Origin: Endozoicomonadaceae bacterium
GTDB lineage: Bacteria > Pseudomonadota > Gammaproteobacteria > Pseudomonadales > Endozoicomonadaceae
Reading direction: 5' to 3'
NCBI GenBank assembly: GCA_023146365.1
Contig: JAGLCE010000027.1
Span: 1 to 32,012, forward strand
Length of the DNA stretch: 32,012 nt
The notes beneath the pieces were generated by a model. It had not been told where the DNA came from and searched no databases. It worked only from the letters and a program-made list of their open reading frames with translations. The translations under genes were made by a program, and so were the position numbers. Of the stretch, positions 1-8,208 are shown piece after piece; within the stretch, counting starts at the first letter, position 1, and every line of letters starts with the position of its first letter.

Positions 1-442
1 AGCCAAGATGTGGATTGTTTTTTTTTGGATCACGTGGATCAGTGAGTGTACTAAATTTGAAAAACAGAGATTTTGTAGACATTAGCGCCTTAGGAATCAG
101 GGAAAAGACGCCATTTTACAGGTTTCCAGGCCGTTTGACTGTTCAAATAACGTTCATGTTTTTGCCCTGCTTCCTAGCGGCCTCGTTCATTTTTTCGATG
201 TTGCATTAATAGCAGTGCGTACAAATATAGCCGCAGAGTTGTCGGTGGAAATTTTATGCGTTTATCGATCTACGAATCACGCTGTCGAGCGATTTAATGA
301 TTCTGGTCATGCAACTCACTTTAACGAATATTGCACAGATAATCAAACAGCGTAACCAGTAGCTTTAGCCACCTTCATTGAATTTCCCGCATGTTGTCAT
401 CCATCATGAAACGTAACGCCAAATGATCAGCCTTATATCCCT

Positions 443-607
443 AGGAGCCTGTCGGACTTAGCCGACCGTAGCGAGAAAAAGTCCGGTTTGAGTTAGTTTT
501 TATGCTGATTCGAAGCGAATAGTGGTTCAATTCAACGAAAAGCAGCATAAAAAATGGCCAAATTAGGCTTTTTCGTAGTAGGTTCGTGGTAAGTCCGACA
601 GGCTCCT
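443..607. mobile_element. MITE-like palindromic element, 165 bp
   Basis: The element is bounded by a perfect 18-bp inverted repeat, AGGAGCCTGTCGGACTTA at 443-460 and its reverse complement at 590-607. The inside is also palindromic: TTTTTATGCTG (497-507) pairs with CAGCATAAAAA (543-553), CGAGAAAAAG (472-481) nearly pairs with CTTTTTCG (568-575), and ATTCG/CGAAT (508-520) forms a small terminal hairpin. It has no coding capacity. If the transposon end is GAGCCTG, the flanks CTAG and CTCG could be an imperfect 4-bp target duplication. This fits a non-autonomous element moved by an insertion-sequence transposase encoded elsewhere; the family is not identifiable from this window. Confidence 0.7.
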
Positions 608-1368
608 CGCTATTTTCATTGACGTTGACGTTAACGCACTTAGATTAATACAGTAAGTGCAATCGACTGAAATTCCATATATAAATCATCTGTTGTACCT
701 TTCATAGCTCCCACACTAAGAAATAGAGGTCAGGAGTAAGTACACAAACCAGATAATACAAGCAACTGACTCAAGGGCAACGACCTCAGATTGACAAGCG
801 TCATGAAAGAGCTGATTTTCATAGTGACTCGTCTTCTTAAAAAAACCACTCGTACAGGTTGCGTTTTGGTCTTCACTTTTCTGGGCTTAAATCCTCCATT
901 TAATGGCTAACCAGACACAAACGCTGTTAACAGCCCCTACCTTTTCCAGTCATCATGCAGAGACTCAAGGAGCAATCTGTTACTGGTAGGTATATGCGTA
1001 ACCCAAAGCACGCAAATACGTAACATGCCAATGTGCTGCGGCACCTTCTACCCGTAATTATTTTGCTGATAAATAAGAGAAATATATTATTGGCACAGAT
1101 ACTGCTATCTATCTGATTACAACAAGAAGAAACAAGAAGAAGAAGAAACAAGAACTATTGCCCCACAAATAACAAAAACAACGCTGGGGTAAGTTGATTA
1201 TTTTGAAGGATGCTTTTTTTGTGACCATTCCACTAAAATGGAGCCGGATAAACGTATAGAAGGCTACTATAAAGTAGCCCAGCAGAATCCGGGATCAAGG
1301 AAGAATTATAAAGGTATTGGTCACACATCATTCAAATTAATCCGTTTACATGATTCGAATTTTAATTT

Positions 1369-1395
1369 AACGGAGCCAATGGCTCCGTTGCTGTT
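1369..1395 (+). terminator. Hairpin, possible terminator without a clear gene
   Basis: AACGGAGCCA (1369-1378) and TGGCTCCGTT (1380-1389) form a near-perfect 10-bp palindrome followed by a weak T-containing tail (GCTGTTTTATG). A second hairpin, GGCTACT/AGTAGCC, lies about 100 bases upstream at 1262-1279. No gene feeds into it. It may be the terminator of a lost gene or the 3' end of a small RNA. Confidence 0.35.
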
Positions 1396-1661
1396 TTATG
1401 TCTTCTGTTCATGTTCAGCACCCTTCGTTTACCTCAGAAAAGCTGCGATCTACGGATATATATGACTCTTACGATCGATAGATTGAGAGCTGTCCGCAGC
1501 ACAAGCACTATTAGCCTCACGATGACATTGGATTAGAAACGCTAATGCGTTATTATCAGCAACTCATTCAGGTCGCCTGCTTTGTTTCACATGTACTGAA
1601 CCCAGACAGGAAGAGGTAAGTCGAGAAGTCATGTGGTATTATGTCGAGAATTTGCTCAGCG

Positions 1662-1691
1662 TTGGCACAATAGACTCTACGATGGTATTAA
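1662..1691 (+). promoter_or_regulatory. Candidate carAB promoter
   Basis: A -35 box TTGGCA (1662-1667, five of six matches to TTGACA) is followed after 18 bases by TATTAA (1686-1691). Transcription would begin near 1698, just ahead of the leader ORF and the terminator-like hairpin. No convincing ArgR or PurR operator was recognised. Confidence 0.5.
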
Positions 1692-1707
1692 ACTATTGAC
1701 TGAAAAT

Positions 1708-1738
1708 GAGATGAAACTGGATTGCATCTCGTTTTTTT
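1708..1738 (+). terminator. Terminator-like attenuator hairpin before carA
   Basis: GAGATG (1708-1713) and CATCTC (1725-1730) can form a 6-bp stem, immediately followed by seven T residues (1732-1738). It sits between the predicted carA promoter and the carA start and lies inside a small open reading frame. The stem is short, so termination strength is uncertain. Confidence 0.45.
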
Positions 1739-1791
1739 GCGACCAGGATAACAATGCAGAAAACACAGTCAGTGTGGGGAAAACGTCTTGA
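1711..1791 (+). CDS. Putative carA leader peptide (26 codons)
   Basis: An ATG at 1711 opens a 26-codon frame beginning MKLDCISFFCDQ and ending at TGA 1789-1791. That stop overlaps the TTG start of carA (1788-1790) in a TTGA arrangement, which suggests translational coupling. The frame runs through the hairpin and T-tract at 1708-1738, the two TTT codons being the T-tract itself. This layout resembles leader-peptide attenuation as known for E. coli pyrBI, where coupled translation suppresses a promoter-proximal terminator. Its own ribosome binding site is poor (GAAAATGAG upstream). No homologue is recognised; the call rests on position and geometry only. Confidence 0.35.
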   Translation: MKLDCISFFCDQDNNAENTVSVGKTS

Positions 1792-2918
1792 GCAGACCAG
1801 CGATACTAGCCTTGGGAGATGGCAATATTTTCAAGGGGGTTGCCATTGGCGCAGATGGTGAAACGAGTGGTGAGGTAGTGTTTAACACTGCCATGACTGG
1901 TTATCAGGAAATTATTACCGACCCTTCTTATGCTAGGCAGATTGTTACTTTAACCTATCCCCATATCGGTAATACCGGCACGACGCCGGAGGATGCAGAA
2001 TCTGATCAGATCTGGGCGGCCGGACTGGTGATTCGGGATCTGCCATTGCTGGCCAGCAACTGGCGAAACCAGCAGTCGCTGGATGATTACCTGAAGCAGC
2101 GCAATATCGTTGCCATTGCAAATATTGATACTCGTCGCCTAACCCGTGTCCTTCGGGAAAAGGGGGTTCAGAACGGCTGTATCATTGCCAATGAATCTCC
2201 AGATCAACAGAAGGGGCTTGAGCTAGCTCGTCACTTTCTCGGCCTAAAGGGGATGGATCTGGCGAAAGAAGTCACAACCAACACCGCCTATCCATGGACG
2301 CAATCGGTCTGGGAGCTGAGTTCTGACAGCCACCCAGAACAGTTACGCACAGATTATCATGTAGTCGTTTATGACTTCGGTGTCAAACGCAATATCCTCC
2401 GGATGCTGGCAGCAAGAGGGTGTCGACTCACTGTCGTGCCAGCCCAGACCCCCGCCACTGACGTACTGGCAATGAACCCGAACGGAGTATTTCTCTCCAA
2501 TGGCCCAGGTGATCCTGAGCCTTGTTATTATGCTATTGATGCGATCCGAGAGATCCTTAACACTGATCTTCCGATATTTGGCATCTGCCTAGGGCATCAG
2601 TTGTTAGCCTTGGCCAGTGGGGCGCAAACGGAAAAAATGAAGTTCGGTCATCATGGCGCAAACCATCCGGTGCAGGATATCACGACCGGCATTGTCATGA
2701 TTACCAGTCAGAATCATGGTTTTGCAGTGTCTGAGTCCGGATTACCGGAACACCTGAAATTGACGCATAAATCCCTGTTTGATGGCTCTCTGCAAGGGCT
2801 TGAGCGAAGGGATCGACCCGCATTCAGCTTTCAGGGGCATCCGGAGGCCGGCCCCGGCCCTCATGATGTGGCCTCACTGTTTAACCGCTTTGTCTCCATG
2901 ATGGCGGAACGACGATAA
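1788..2918 (+). CDS. carA: Carbamoyl-phosphate synthase small (glutaminase) subunit
   Basis: CarA hydrolyses glutamine and channels ammonia to CarB to make carbamoyl phosphate for arginine and pyrimidine synthesis. The 376-residue product is full length. Its N-terminal CPSase domain starts SRPAILALGDG and is followed by a class I glutamine amidotransferase domain. The nucleophile is Cys267 in GICLGHQ, and the other triad members are His351 and Glu353 in GHPEAG. The start is a TTG at 1788, chosen because homologues begin at exactly this residue and because GGGGA lies about 8 bases upstream. No ATG fits. It follows a probable leader ORF and attenuator, and carB lies 86 bases downstream, so the two are almost certainly one operon. 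Confidence 0.97.
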   Translation: MSRPAILALGDGNIFKGVAIGADGETSGEVVFNTAMTGYQEIITDPSYARQIVTLTYPHIGNTGTTPEDAESDQIWAAGLVIRDLPLLASNWRNQQSLDDYLKQRNIVAIANIDTRRLTRVLREKGVQNGCIIANESPDQQKGLELARHFLGLKGMDLAKEVTTNTAYPWTQSVWELSSDSHPEQLRTDYHVVVYDFGVKRNILRMLAARGCRLTVVPAQTPATDVLAMNPNGVFLSNGPGDPEPCYYAIDAIREILNTDLPIFGICLGHQLLALASGAQTEKMKFGHHGANHPVQDITTGIVMITSQNHGFAVSESGLPEHLKLTHKSLFDGSLQGLERRDRPAFSFQGHPEAGPGPHDVASLFNRFVSMMAERR

Positions 2919-2947
2919 GCCTGTAGTACAATAAATGCGCTATTAGG

Positions 2948-2977
2948 CTAAAGGTCGGCGAGTTCATCGACCTTTAG
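2948..2977 (+). promoter_or_regulatory. Intercistronic hairpin between carA and carB
   Basis: CTAAAGGTCG (2948-2957) and CGACCTTTAG (2968-2977) are a perfect 10-bp inverted repeat with a 10-base loop. No T-tract follows, so it is not a normal intrinsic terminator. It may be an mRNA stability or processing element, or it may tune the ratio of CarA to CarB. Confidence 0.55.
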
Positions 2978-3004
2978 CAATCAACAAGAATTCAGATGAG
3001 CACT

Positions 3005-6000
3005 ATGCCCAAGCGTACAGATATCCATAGCATACTGATTCTCGGTGCCGGTCCTATTGTGATTGGACAGGCCTGTGAGTTCGACTATTCCGGTACCCAA
3101 GCCTGCAAGGCACTCAAGGAAGAAGGGTTACGAGTGATTCTTGTGAACTCAAACCCAGCGACCATCATGACGGATCCAGCCATGGCGGACGCAACGTATA
3201 TCGAACCCATTCGCTGGGAAACCGTCGAAAAAATCATCGAAAAAGAGCGACCAGATGTATTGCTGCCGACGATGGGCGGACAGACGGCCTTAAATTGTGC
3301 CCTAGACCTCCATCATAAGGGCGTTCTGGATCGGTACGGCGTGAAAATGATCGGCGCTAATGCGGCCACAATCGGCAAAGCTGAAGACCGCGCCCTATTT
3401 GATAAGGCCATGCGGAATATCGGTCTGGAAACACCGAATTCTGGTATTGCACACTCCATGGATGAAGCCTTTCATGTGGCCAATCAACTGGGTTTTCCCT
3501 GCATTATCCGGCCTTCGTTTACTATGGGGGGAGAGGGTGGCGGTATTGCCTACAATCGGGATGAATTTGAGGAGATTTGTGCGCGAGGACTGGATTTATC
3601 GCCGACCTCAGAACTACTAATTGATGAGTCTCTGATCGGCTGGAAAGAGTATGAGATGGAGGTGGTTAGGGATCAGAATGATAACTGTATCATCATCTGT
3701 ACCATTGAAAATGTTGATCCCATGGGTATTCATACCGGCGACTCAATCACGGTAGCGCCGGCACAGACGCTGACGGACAAAGAGTATCAGATCATGCGAA
3801 ATGCCTCTATGGCAGTATTGCGTGAAATTGGTATTGAGACTGGCGGCTCCAATGTGCAGTTTGGTATCAATCCCAACGATGGGCGGATGGTCGTCATTGA
3901 GATGAATCCTCGGGTCTCCCGGTCATCGGCATTAGCATCCAAGGCCACCGGATTTCCGATTGCCAAAGTGGCGGCCAAGCTGGCTATCGGTTATACGCTG
4001 GATGAGCTGAAAAACGAGATTACCCACGGTGTTACACCGGCATCTTTTGAGCCTGCCATCGACTATGTCGTGACCAAAATCCCGCGGTTTGCGTTTGAGA
4101 AATTTCCACAGGCAGATGATCGCCTAACAACCCAGATGAAATCAGTGGGTGAAGTGATGGCGATCGGCCGTAATTTTCAGGAATCCATGCAGAAAGCTCT
4201 GCGTGGATTGGAGGTAGGTGCTAGCGGCTTTGATTCACAACTGGATATTACTGACGAGCGTGCACCGGAACGGATTCGCCAAGCGTTAGTGACTCCGCGA
4301 GCTGAAAGAATCTGGATGATTGCAGAGGCTTTTCGGGTCGGTTTTTCGTTGGATGATGTCTTCGGCTTAACCTCTATCGATCGCTGGTTCTTGGTACAGA
4401 TTGAAGATATTGTTCGAGAGGAACAGGCGCTATCTGGCATATCGCTTGAAGCACTGGATGCCGACCATATTTACCGTTTGAAACGCAAAGGCTTCAGTGA
4501 TATTCGTCTAGCTAGCCTGCTGAAGGTCAGTGAAAATGATTTCAGGCAGTACCGGCAGGCGCATCATATCCATCCGGTCTTTAAGCGAGTTGATACCTGT
4601 GCGGCAGAATTTGCGTCTTCTACTGCTTATATGTACTCCTCCTATGATGAGGAGTGTGAAGCAGCTCCCTCAGATCGTAAAAAAATCATGGTGATTGGCG
4701 GTGGCCCAAACCGTATCGGTCAGGGAATTGAATTCGATTATTGTTGTGTTCATGCTGCGCAGGCCGTGCGCGAAGAGGGTTATGAGACCATCATGGTTAA
4801 CTGTAATCCTGGAACGGTTTCCACGGATTTCGATACGTCTGACAGACTCTACTTTGAACCCGTTACCCTTGAGGATGTTCTGGCCATTGTCGATGTAGAA
4901 AAGCCGACGGGTGTGATCGTTCAATATGGCGGCCAGACGCCATTGAAGCTGGCCCGAGCGCTGGAAGCTGCGGGTGTGCCCATTATTGGTACTTCACCAG
5001 AGGCTATTGACCAAGCGGAAGATCGAGAACGGTTTCAGAAAATGATTCAAAGACTGGGACTCCGACAGCCTTCCAACACAACGGTTCGCAGCGCGGAAGA
5101 GGCGATTAAACAAGCGACTGAAATTGGCTATCCGCTGGTAGTTCGTCCTTCCTATGTGCTAGGTGGACGGGCAATGGAAATTGTTTACGGTGAAGATGAA
5201 CTGACTCGTTATATGAATGAAGCCGTTCAGGTGTCTAACAAAAGTCCGATATTATTGGACTCTTTTTTGACCCATGCGGTCGAAGTTGATGTGGATGCGA
5301 TCTGTGATGGTGAGCAGGTGGTGATTGGTGCCATCATGCAGCATATTGAGCAGGCGGGCATTCACTCCGGCGATTCTGGCTGTTCATTACCGCCTTATAG
5401 TTTAGATGATGATGTTCAGGATCAGATTCGGGAGCAGGTGCGCAGCATGGCGCTGGAGCTTGGTGTTGTCGGCCTGATTAATGTGCAGATGGCTGTCCAA
5501 GATAACGAAATTTTTGTGATTGAGGTGAACCCTCGAGCTTCGCGAACGGTACCGTTCGTTTCAAAGTGTATTGGTCTGTCGCTGGCCAAGGTGGCAGCAC
5601 GCGTCATGCTGGGTAAAACGCTTAAGGAGATCGGGCTTGAAAAGGAGATTATCCCCAATACTTGGCATGTGAAAGAAGCGGTATTTCCTTTTAGCAAATT
5701 TCCGTTAGTCGATCCGATTCTTGGCCCAGAGATGAAATCCACTGGTGAGGTCATGGGTGTGGGCGAATCGTTCCAAGAGGCTTATGCCAAGGCGCAGCTG
5801 GCGGTGAAGATGGTGTTGCCGAGTGGTGGCAAGGCCATTCTCAGTGTTCGTTCTCGGGATCGAGGCAGGACACCTGCTGCAGCTCGATTGCTGCTGGCAG
5901 CAGGTTTTGATCTGCTAGCTACACGGGGTACTGCCGCAGTATTGGAGAAAGAAGGCATTCTTGTAACGGTGGTTAACAAAGTCAAAGAAGGGCGTCCGCA

Positions 6001-6226
6001 CTTAGTGGACATGATAGTGAATAACGAAATAGCATTAGTGGTTAATACGACCGAGGATCGTCAGGCGATAGCCGATTCGTATGCTATTCGGCGGTCTGCA
6101 CTCATGCATAAAGTCCTTTACACAACCACGATGGCCGGCGCAGAGGCGATAGCTCAGGCGATACATTTTGGGCCAGAAAAAAACGTCAGATGTTTACAGG
6201 ATTTACATAAGAGTATAAATAGATGA
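3005..6226 (+). CDS. carB: Carbamoyl-phosphate synthase large subunit
   Basis: CarB makes carbamoyl phosphate from bicarbonate, ammonia and two ATP. The protein has the complete family layout: a first ATP-grasp half (from GAGPIVIGQACEFDYSG), a central oligomerisation region, a second ATP-grasp half (from GGGPNRIGQGIEFDYCC), and a C-terminal allosteric MGS-like domain, which binds UMP and ornithine in enterics. I place the start at ATG 3005 because homologues begin MPKRTDI. An in-frame ATG at 2996 would add three residues, and neither start has a strong ribosome binding site. The length, about 1073 residues, is normal. The stop codon overlaps the greA start (ATGA), so greA is probably translated from the same message. 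Confidence 0.97.
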   Translation: MPKRTDIHSILILGAGPIVIGQACEFDYSGTQACKALKEEGLRVILVNSNPATIMTDPAMADATYIEPIRWETVEKIIEKERPDVLLPTMGGQTALNCALDLHHKGVLDRYGVKMIGANAATIGKAEDRALFDKAMRNIGLETPNSGIAHSMDEAFHVANQLGFPCIIRPSFTMGGEGGGIAYNRDEFEEICARGLDLSPTSELLIDESLIGWKEYEMEVVRDQNDNCIIICTIENVDPMGIHTGDSITVAPAQTLTDKEYQIMRNASMAVLREIGIETGGSNVQFGINPNDGRMVVIEMNPRVSRSSALASKATGFPIAKVAAKLAIGYTLDELKNEITHGVTPASFEPAIDYVVTKIPRFAFEKFPQADDRLTTQMKSVGEVMAIGRNFQESMQKALRGLEVGASGFDSQLDITDERAPERIRQALVTPRAERIWMIAEAFRVGFSLDDVFGLTSIDRWFLVQIEDIVREEQALSGISLEALDADHIYRLKRKGFSDIRLASLLKVSENDFRQYRQAHHIHPVFKRVDTCAAEFASSTAYMYSSYDEECEAAPSDRKKIMVIGGGPNRIGQGIEFDYCCVHAAQAVREEGYETIMVNCNPGTVSTDFDTSDRLYFEPVTLEDVLAIVDVEKPTGVIVQYGGQTPLKLARALEAAGVPIIGTSPEAIDQAEDRERFQKMIQRLGLRQPSNTTVRSAEEAIKQATEIGYPLVVRPSYVLGGRAMEIVYGEDELTRYMNEAVQVSNKSPILLDSFLTHAVEVDVDAICDGEQVVIGAIMQHIEQAGIHSGDSGCSLPPYSLDDDVQDQIREQVRSMALELGVVGLINVQMAVQDNEIFVIEVNPRASRTVPFVSKCIGLSLAKVAARVMLGKTLKEIGLEKEIIPNTWHVKEAVFPFSKFPLVDPILGPEMKSTGEVMGVGESFQEAYAKAQLAVKMVLPSGGKAILSVRSRDRGRTPAAARLLLAAGFDLLATRGTAAVLEKEGILVTVVNKVKEGRPHLVDMIVNNEIALVVNTTEDRQAIADSYAIRRSALMHKVLYTTTMAGAEAIAQAIHFGPEKNVRCLQDLHKSINR

Positions 6227-6699
6227 AACGTTTCCCCATGACAGTTGCAAGTGAACAGGCTCTTCGCGAGGAACTACACCGTCGTAAAGCAGTGGACAGA
6301 ATGAGTATCGCCTCTTCGATTGCTGTGGCTCGCGAGCTGGGTGATTTGAAAGAGAATGCTGAGTACCATGCCGCTCGTGAACAACAGAGTTTTAATGAGG
6401 GGCGGGTTCAGGAGTTGGAAGGCAAGCTTTCCAATGCCCAAATTATCGATATCACTGCCATTGAAAATACTGGGCACGTCATTTTCGGCAGCACGGTATG
6501 CTTGTTGAATACTGAAACCGAGGAGAAGGTCACTTATAAAATTGTCGGTGAAGATGAGGCAGATATTAAGAAAGGCAAAATTTCTGTCTCTTCTCCGATT
6601 GCTCGTGCATTGATTGGTAAGAAAGAAAATGACGTTTCGGTGGTTAAGACTCCGAACGGAGATGTAGAGTACGAGATTGACAAGGTACAGCACATTTGA
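6223..6699 (+). CDS. greA: Transcription elongation factor GreA
   Basis: GreA binds the RNA polymerase secondary channel and stimulates cleavage of backtracked transcripts. The 158-residue protein has the N-terminal coiled-coil hairpin, whose tip motif GDLKENAEYHAAREQQ carries Asp41 and Glu44, the residues that coordinate the second catalytic metal. A C-terminal FKBP-like domain follows (ISVSSPIARALIGK). The ATG at 6223 overlaps the carB stop by four bases (ATGA). A start at 6238 is possible but would shorten the conserved N-terminus. A strong hairpin terminator follows. The carB-greA coupling matches the order seen in related bacteria. Confidence 0.97.
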   Translation: MKRFPMTVASEQALREELHRRKAVDRMSIASSIAVARELGDLKENAEYHAAREQQSFNEGRVQELEGKLSNAQIIDITAIENTGHVIFGSTVCLLNTETEEKVTYKIVGEDEADIKKGKISVSSPIARALIGKKENDVSVVKTPNGDVEYEIDKVQHI

Positions 6700-6708
6700 T
6701 TGTTTTTC

Positions 6709-6743
6709 AATAAAAAGCTGCCGTTCAGGCAGCTTTTTATTGT
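6709..6743. terminator. Bidirectional intrinsic terminator (greA / yhbY)
   Basis: A perfect 14-bp inverted repeat (6709-6722 with 6728-6741) has a GTTCA loop. The GC-rich core GCTGCC/GGCAGC is flanked by A5 on the left and T5 on the right. It can therefore terminate greA on the plus strand and yhbY reading from the minus strand. Confidence 0.9.
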
Positions 6744-6874
6744 CTGAAATCGATGTCATATTATGGCTCGGAAGCAAGCACTCTACTATCCGTTTGTCGA
6801 ATATTCCGATCAGTCTCTGCGAAGAGAGAGAAAGGTGTGCGCTCCTGTCATCATGTGCTGGACGCTGTTGGTGT

Positions 6875-7186
6875 TTATCTGCTGTGTTGGCGAAGAATAT
6901 TGGAAAGTCTGGGGGAAGGATCCACAGTGGCTTTGTAGATTAATGCTATCTTACCGATACTCTGAACCAGTTCGGCCTTGCTGATGCCGCAGAGTTCGGC
7001 AGTAATTGTTTGGCGAGCTTTGCGGTCATCAATGGCGAACTTGACCTTAATGAGTTCGTGATCATTTAGAGCGCGAAGGGTCTCTCCGATAACGCCGTCG
7101 GTAATGTGGCTGTCGGCAATAGTAACAACAGGTTTCAGTGTGTGGCCAATGGCTCGAAAGCGGCGTTTGCAGTCATGGGGAAGCAT
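6875..7186 (-). CDS. yhbY: Ribosome assembly RNA-binding protein YhbY (CRM domain)
   Basis: This is a small one-domain CRM (chloroplast RNA splicing and ribosome maturation) protein that associates with pre-50S particles. The 103-residue product aligns with E. coli YhbY across GHTLKPVVTIADS, GVIGETLRALNDHELIKVK and GKIALIYK. It lies between greA and rlmE in the conserved place and is transcribed opposite to both. Its start (ATG, read leftward from 7186) has an AGAGA-like sequence about 10 bases upstream. The tail after the CRM fold, about 15 residues, is basic and not conserved. Confidence 0.95.
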   Translation of the reverse strand: MLPHDCKRRFRAIGHTLKPVVTIADSHITDGVIGETLRALNDHELIKVKFAIDDRKARQTITAELCGISKAELVQSIGKIALIYKATVDPSPRLSNILRQHSR

Positions 7187-7408
7187 GTGTGTTAATCTCT
7201 TTGCTGTGTGATGCCTGTTTTATAACAAAGTATTCCGCAGGAGACAGTATTTTACTGGCTATACCAAGTAATACAACGGGTGACATGGGTAGTTTATAAT
7301 GAAAATAGCGTGGGTCAGTACTGATTTTTTATTGATTTATTGAATAGCCGGTCTATTAAGCTTTAGGATAGTATCCCTGTTTCACTATCCCTTTCTAGTT
7401 TGTTATCT

Positions 7409-8029
7409 ATGGCAAGATCTAAAAGCAGTGATCGCTGGCTCAAAGAACATTTTGATGATCCGTATGTTCAGCGGTCTCGAAAAGACGGGTATCGCTCGCG
7501 TGCCAGTTACAAACTGCTGGAAATGGATGGCAAGGATCGTCTGTTTCGGCTCGGCATGAATGTAGTCGATTTGGGAGCAGCTCCTGGCGGATGGAGTCAG
7601 GTGGCTATGCAGCGAGTAGGGGATCACGGCCGGGTTGTGGCATCGGATATCCTGCCCATGGATTTGATCGCCGGTGTCTCCTTTATTCAGGGTGATTTCA
7701 CCGATGATGCCGTGCTACAGGCGATATTGGCCGAAACAGGATATTCCGGGGTAGACCTTGTAATTTCTGACATGGCACCCAACGTAGGGGGTATGAAAGC
7801 CGTTGATCAGCCGAAAGCCATGCATCTTGCTGAATTAGCCCTCGATCTCGCTATTCAGGTATTAAAGCCAGGTGGTGTATTTGTGACTAAGATCTTCCAT
7901 GGTGTGGGGTTTGATGAATACCTCCGTGTCATGCGTGCTTCGTTTGGCAAAATCATGACCCGCAAGCCTCTGGCATCAAGGGCGCGGTCCAGAGAAACTT
8001 ACCTGCTGGGCAGAAATCTCCTAGGCTGA
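7409..8029 (+). CDS. rlmE: 23S rRNA 2'-O-methyltransferase RlmE (FtsJ/RrmJ)
   Basis: RlmE methylates the 2'-OH of U2552 in the A-loop of 23S rRNA on the assembled 50S subunit, using S-adenosylmethionine. The SAM-binding motif VDLGAAPGGWSQ is intact, and the K-D-K-E catalytic tetrad is visible as Lys35, Asp121, Lys161 and Glu196. The ATG at 7409 gives 206 residues (MARSKSSDRW) and matches the family N-terminus. A TTG three codons upstream is an alternative, and no strong ribosome binding site decides between them. The gene is divergent from yhbY across a 222-base spacer and precedes ftsH, as in E. coli, where the pair is heat-shock controlled. I could not identify a clear sigma-32 promoter here. 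Confidence 0.95.
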   Translation: MARSKSSDRWLKEHFDDPYVQRSRKDGYRSRASYKLLEMDGKDRLFRLGMNVVDLGAAPGGWSQVAMQRVGDHGRVVASDILPMDLIAGVSFIQGDFTDDAVLQAILAETGYSGVDLVISDMAPNVGGMKAVDQPKAMHLAELALDLAIQVLKPGGVFVTKIFHGVGFDEYLRVMRASFGKIMTRKPLASRARSRETYLLGRNLLG

Positions 8030-8208
8030 ACCCGATGAAATGATTCGTGGTAGAGCAGATGGAAATACCTCGGAAGCTGTCTAAGGCAGGCATTTTGTAG
8101 TAAAGTTTTGTTGTAGCGTATCTGCACGTACAAATGATACTCGTGCTACATTTTGAACGCTCTGGGAGTGTCCAAACGTACCACATACGCTCACTGAGGA
8201 CAGACGCT

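Larger units (their letters stand above)
1..1661. other. Gene-poor AT-rich region upstream of carA
   Basis: I see no credible protein gene here: reading frames are all short, lack recognisable motifs and have no good ribosome binding sites. In related genomes a gene such as dapB often precedes carA, but I could not recognise a remnant of it. What the stretch does hold is a palindromic MITE-like element (443-607), an A/G-rich low-complexity tract built on AACAAGAAGA (1121-1155), and two compact hairpins (1262-1279 and 1369-1389). The look is of eroded intergenic DNA, possibly with a small RNA in the 1240-1400 area. Confidence 0.6.

Noticed and set aside
15..209. 64-codon reading frame near the left edge
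   Set aside because: No family motif, no ribosome binding site, and composition like the surrounding non-coding DNA.
1238..1465. 75-codon reading frame upstream of carA
   Set aside because: It contains both hairpins of the 1262-1389 area, lacks any recognised motif and has no ribosome binding site.
6274..6777. 167-codon minus-strand frame opposite greA
   Set aside because: It is antisense to the well-conserved greA gene and spans its terminator; the product shows no family features.
7340..7374. Possible promoter TTGAAT ... TAGTAT upstream of rlmE
   Set aside because: Spacing between the boxes is wrong for sigma-70 and no clear sigma-32 consensus was found.
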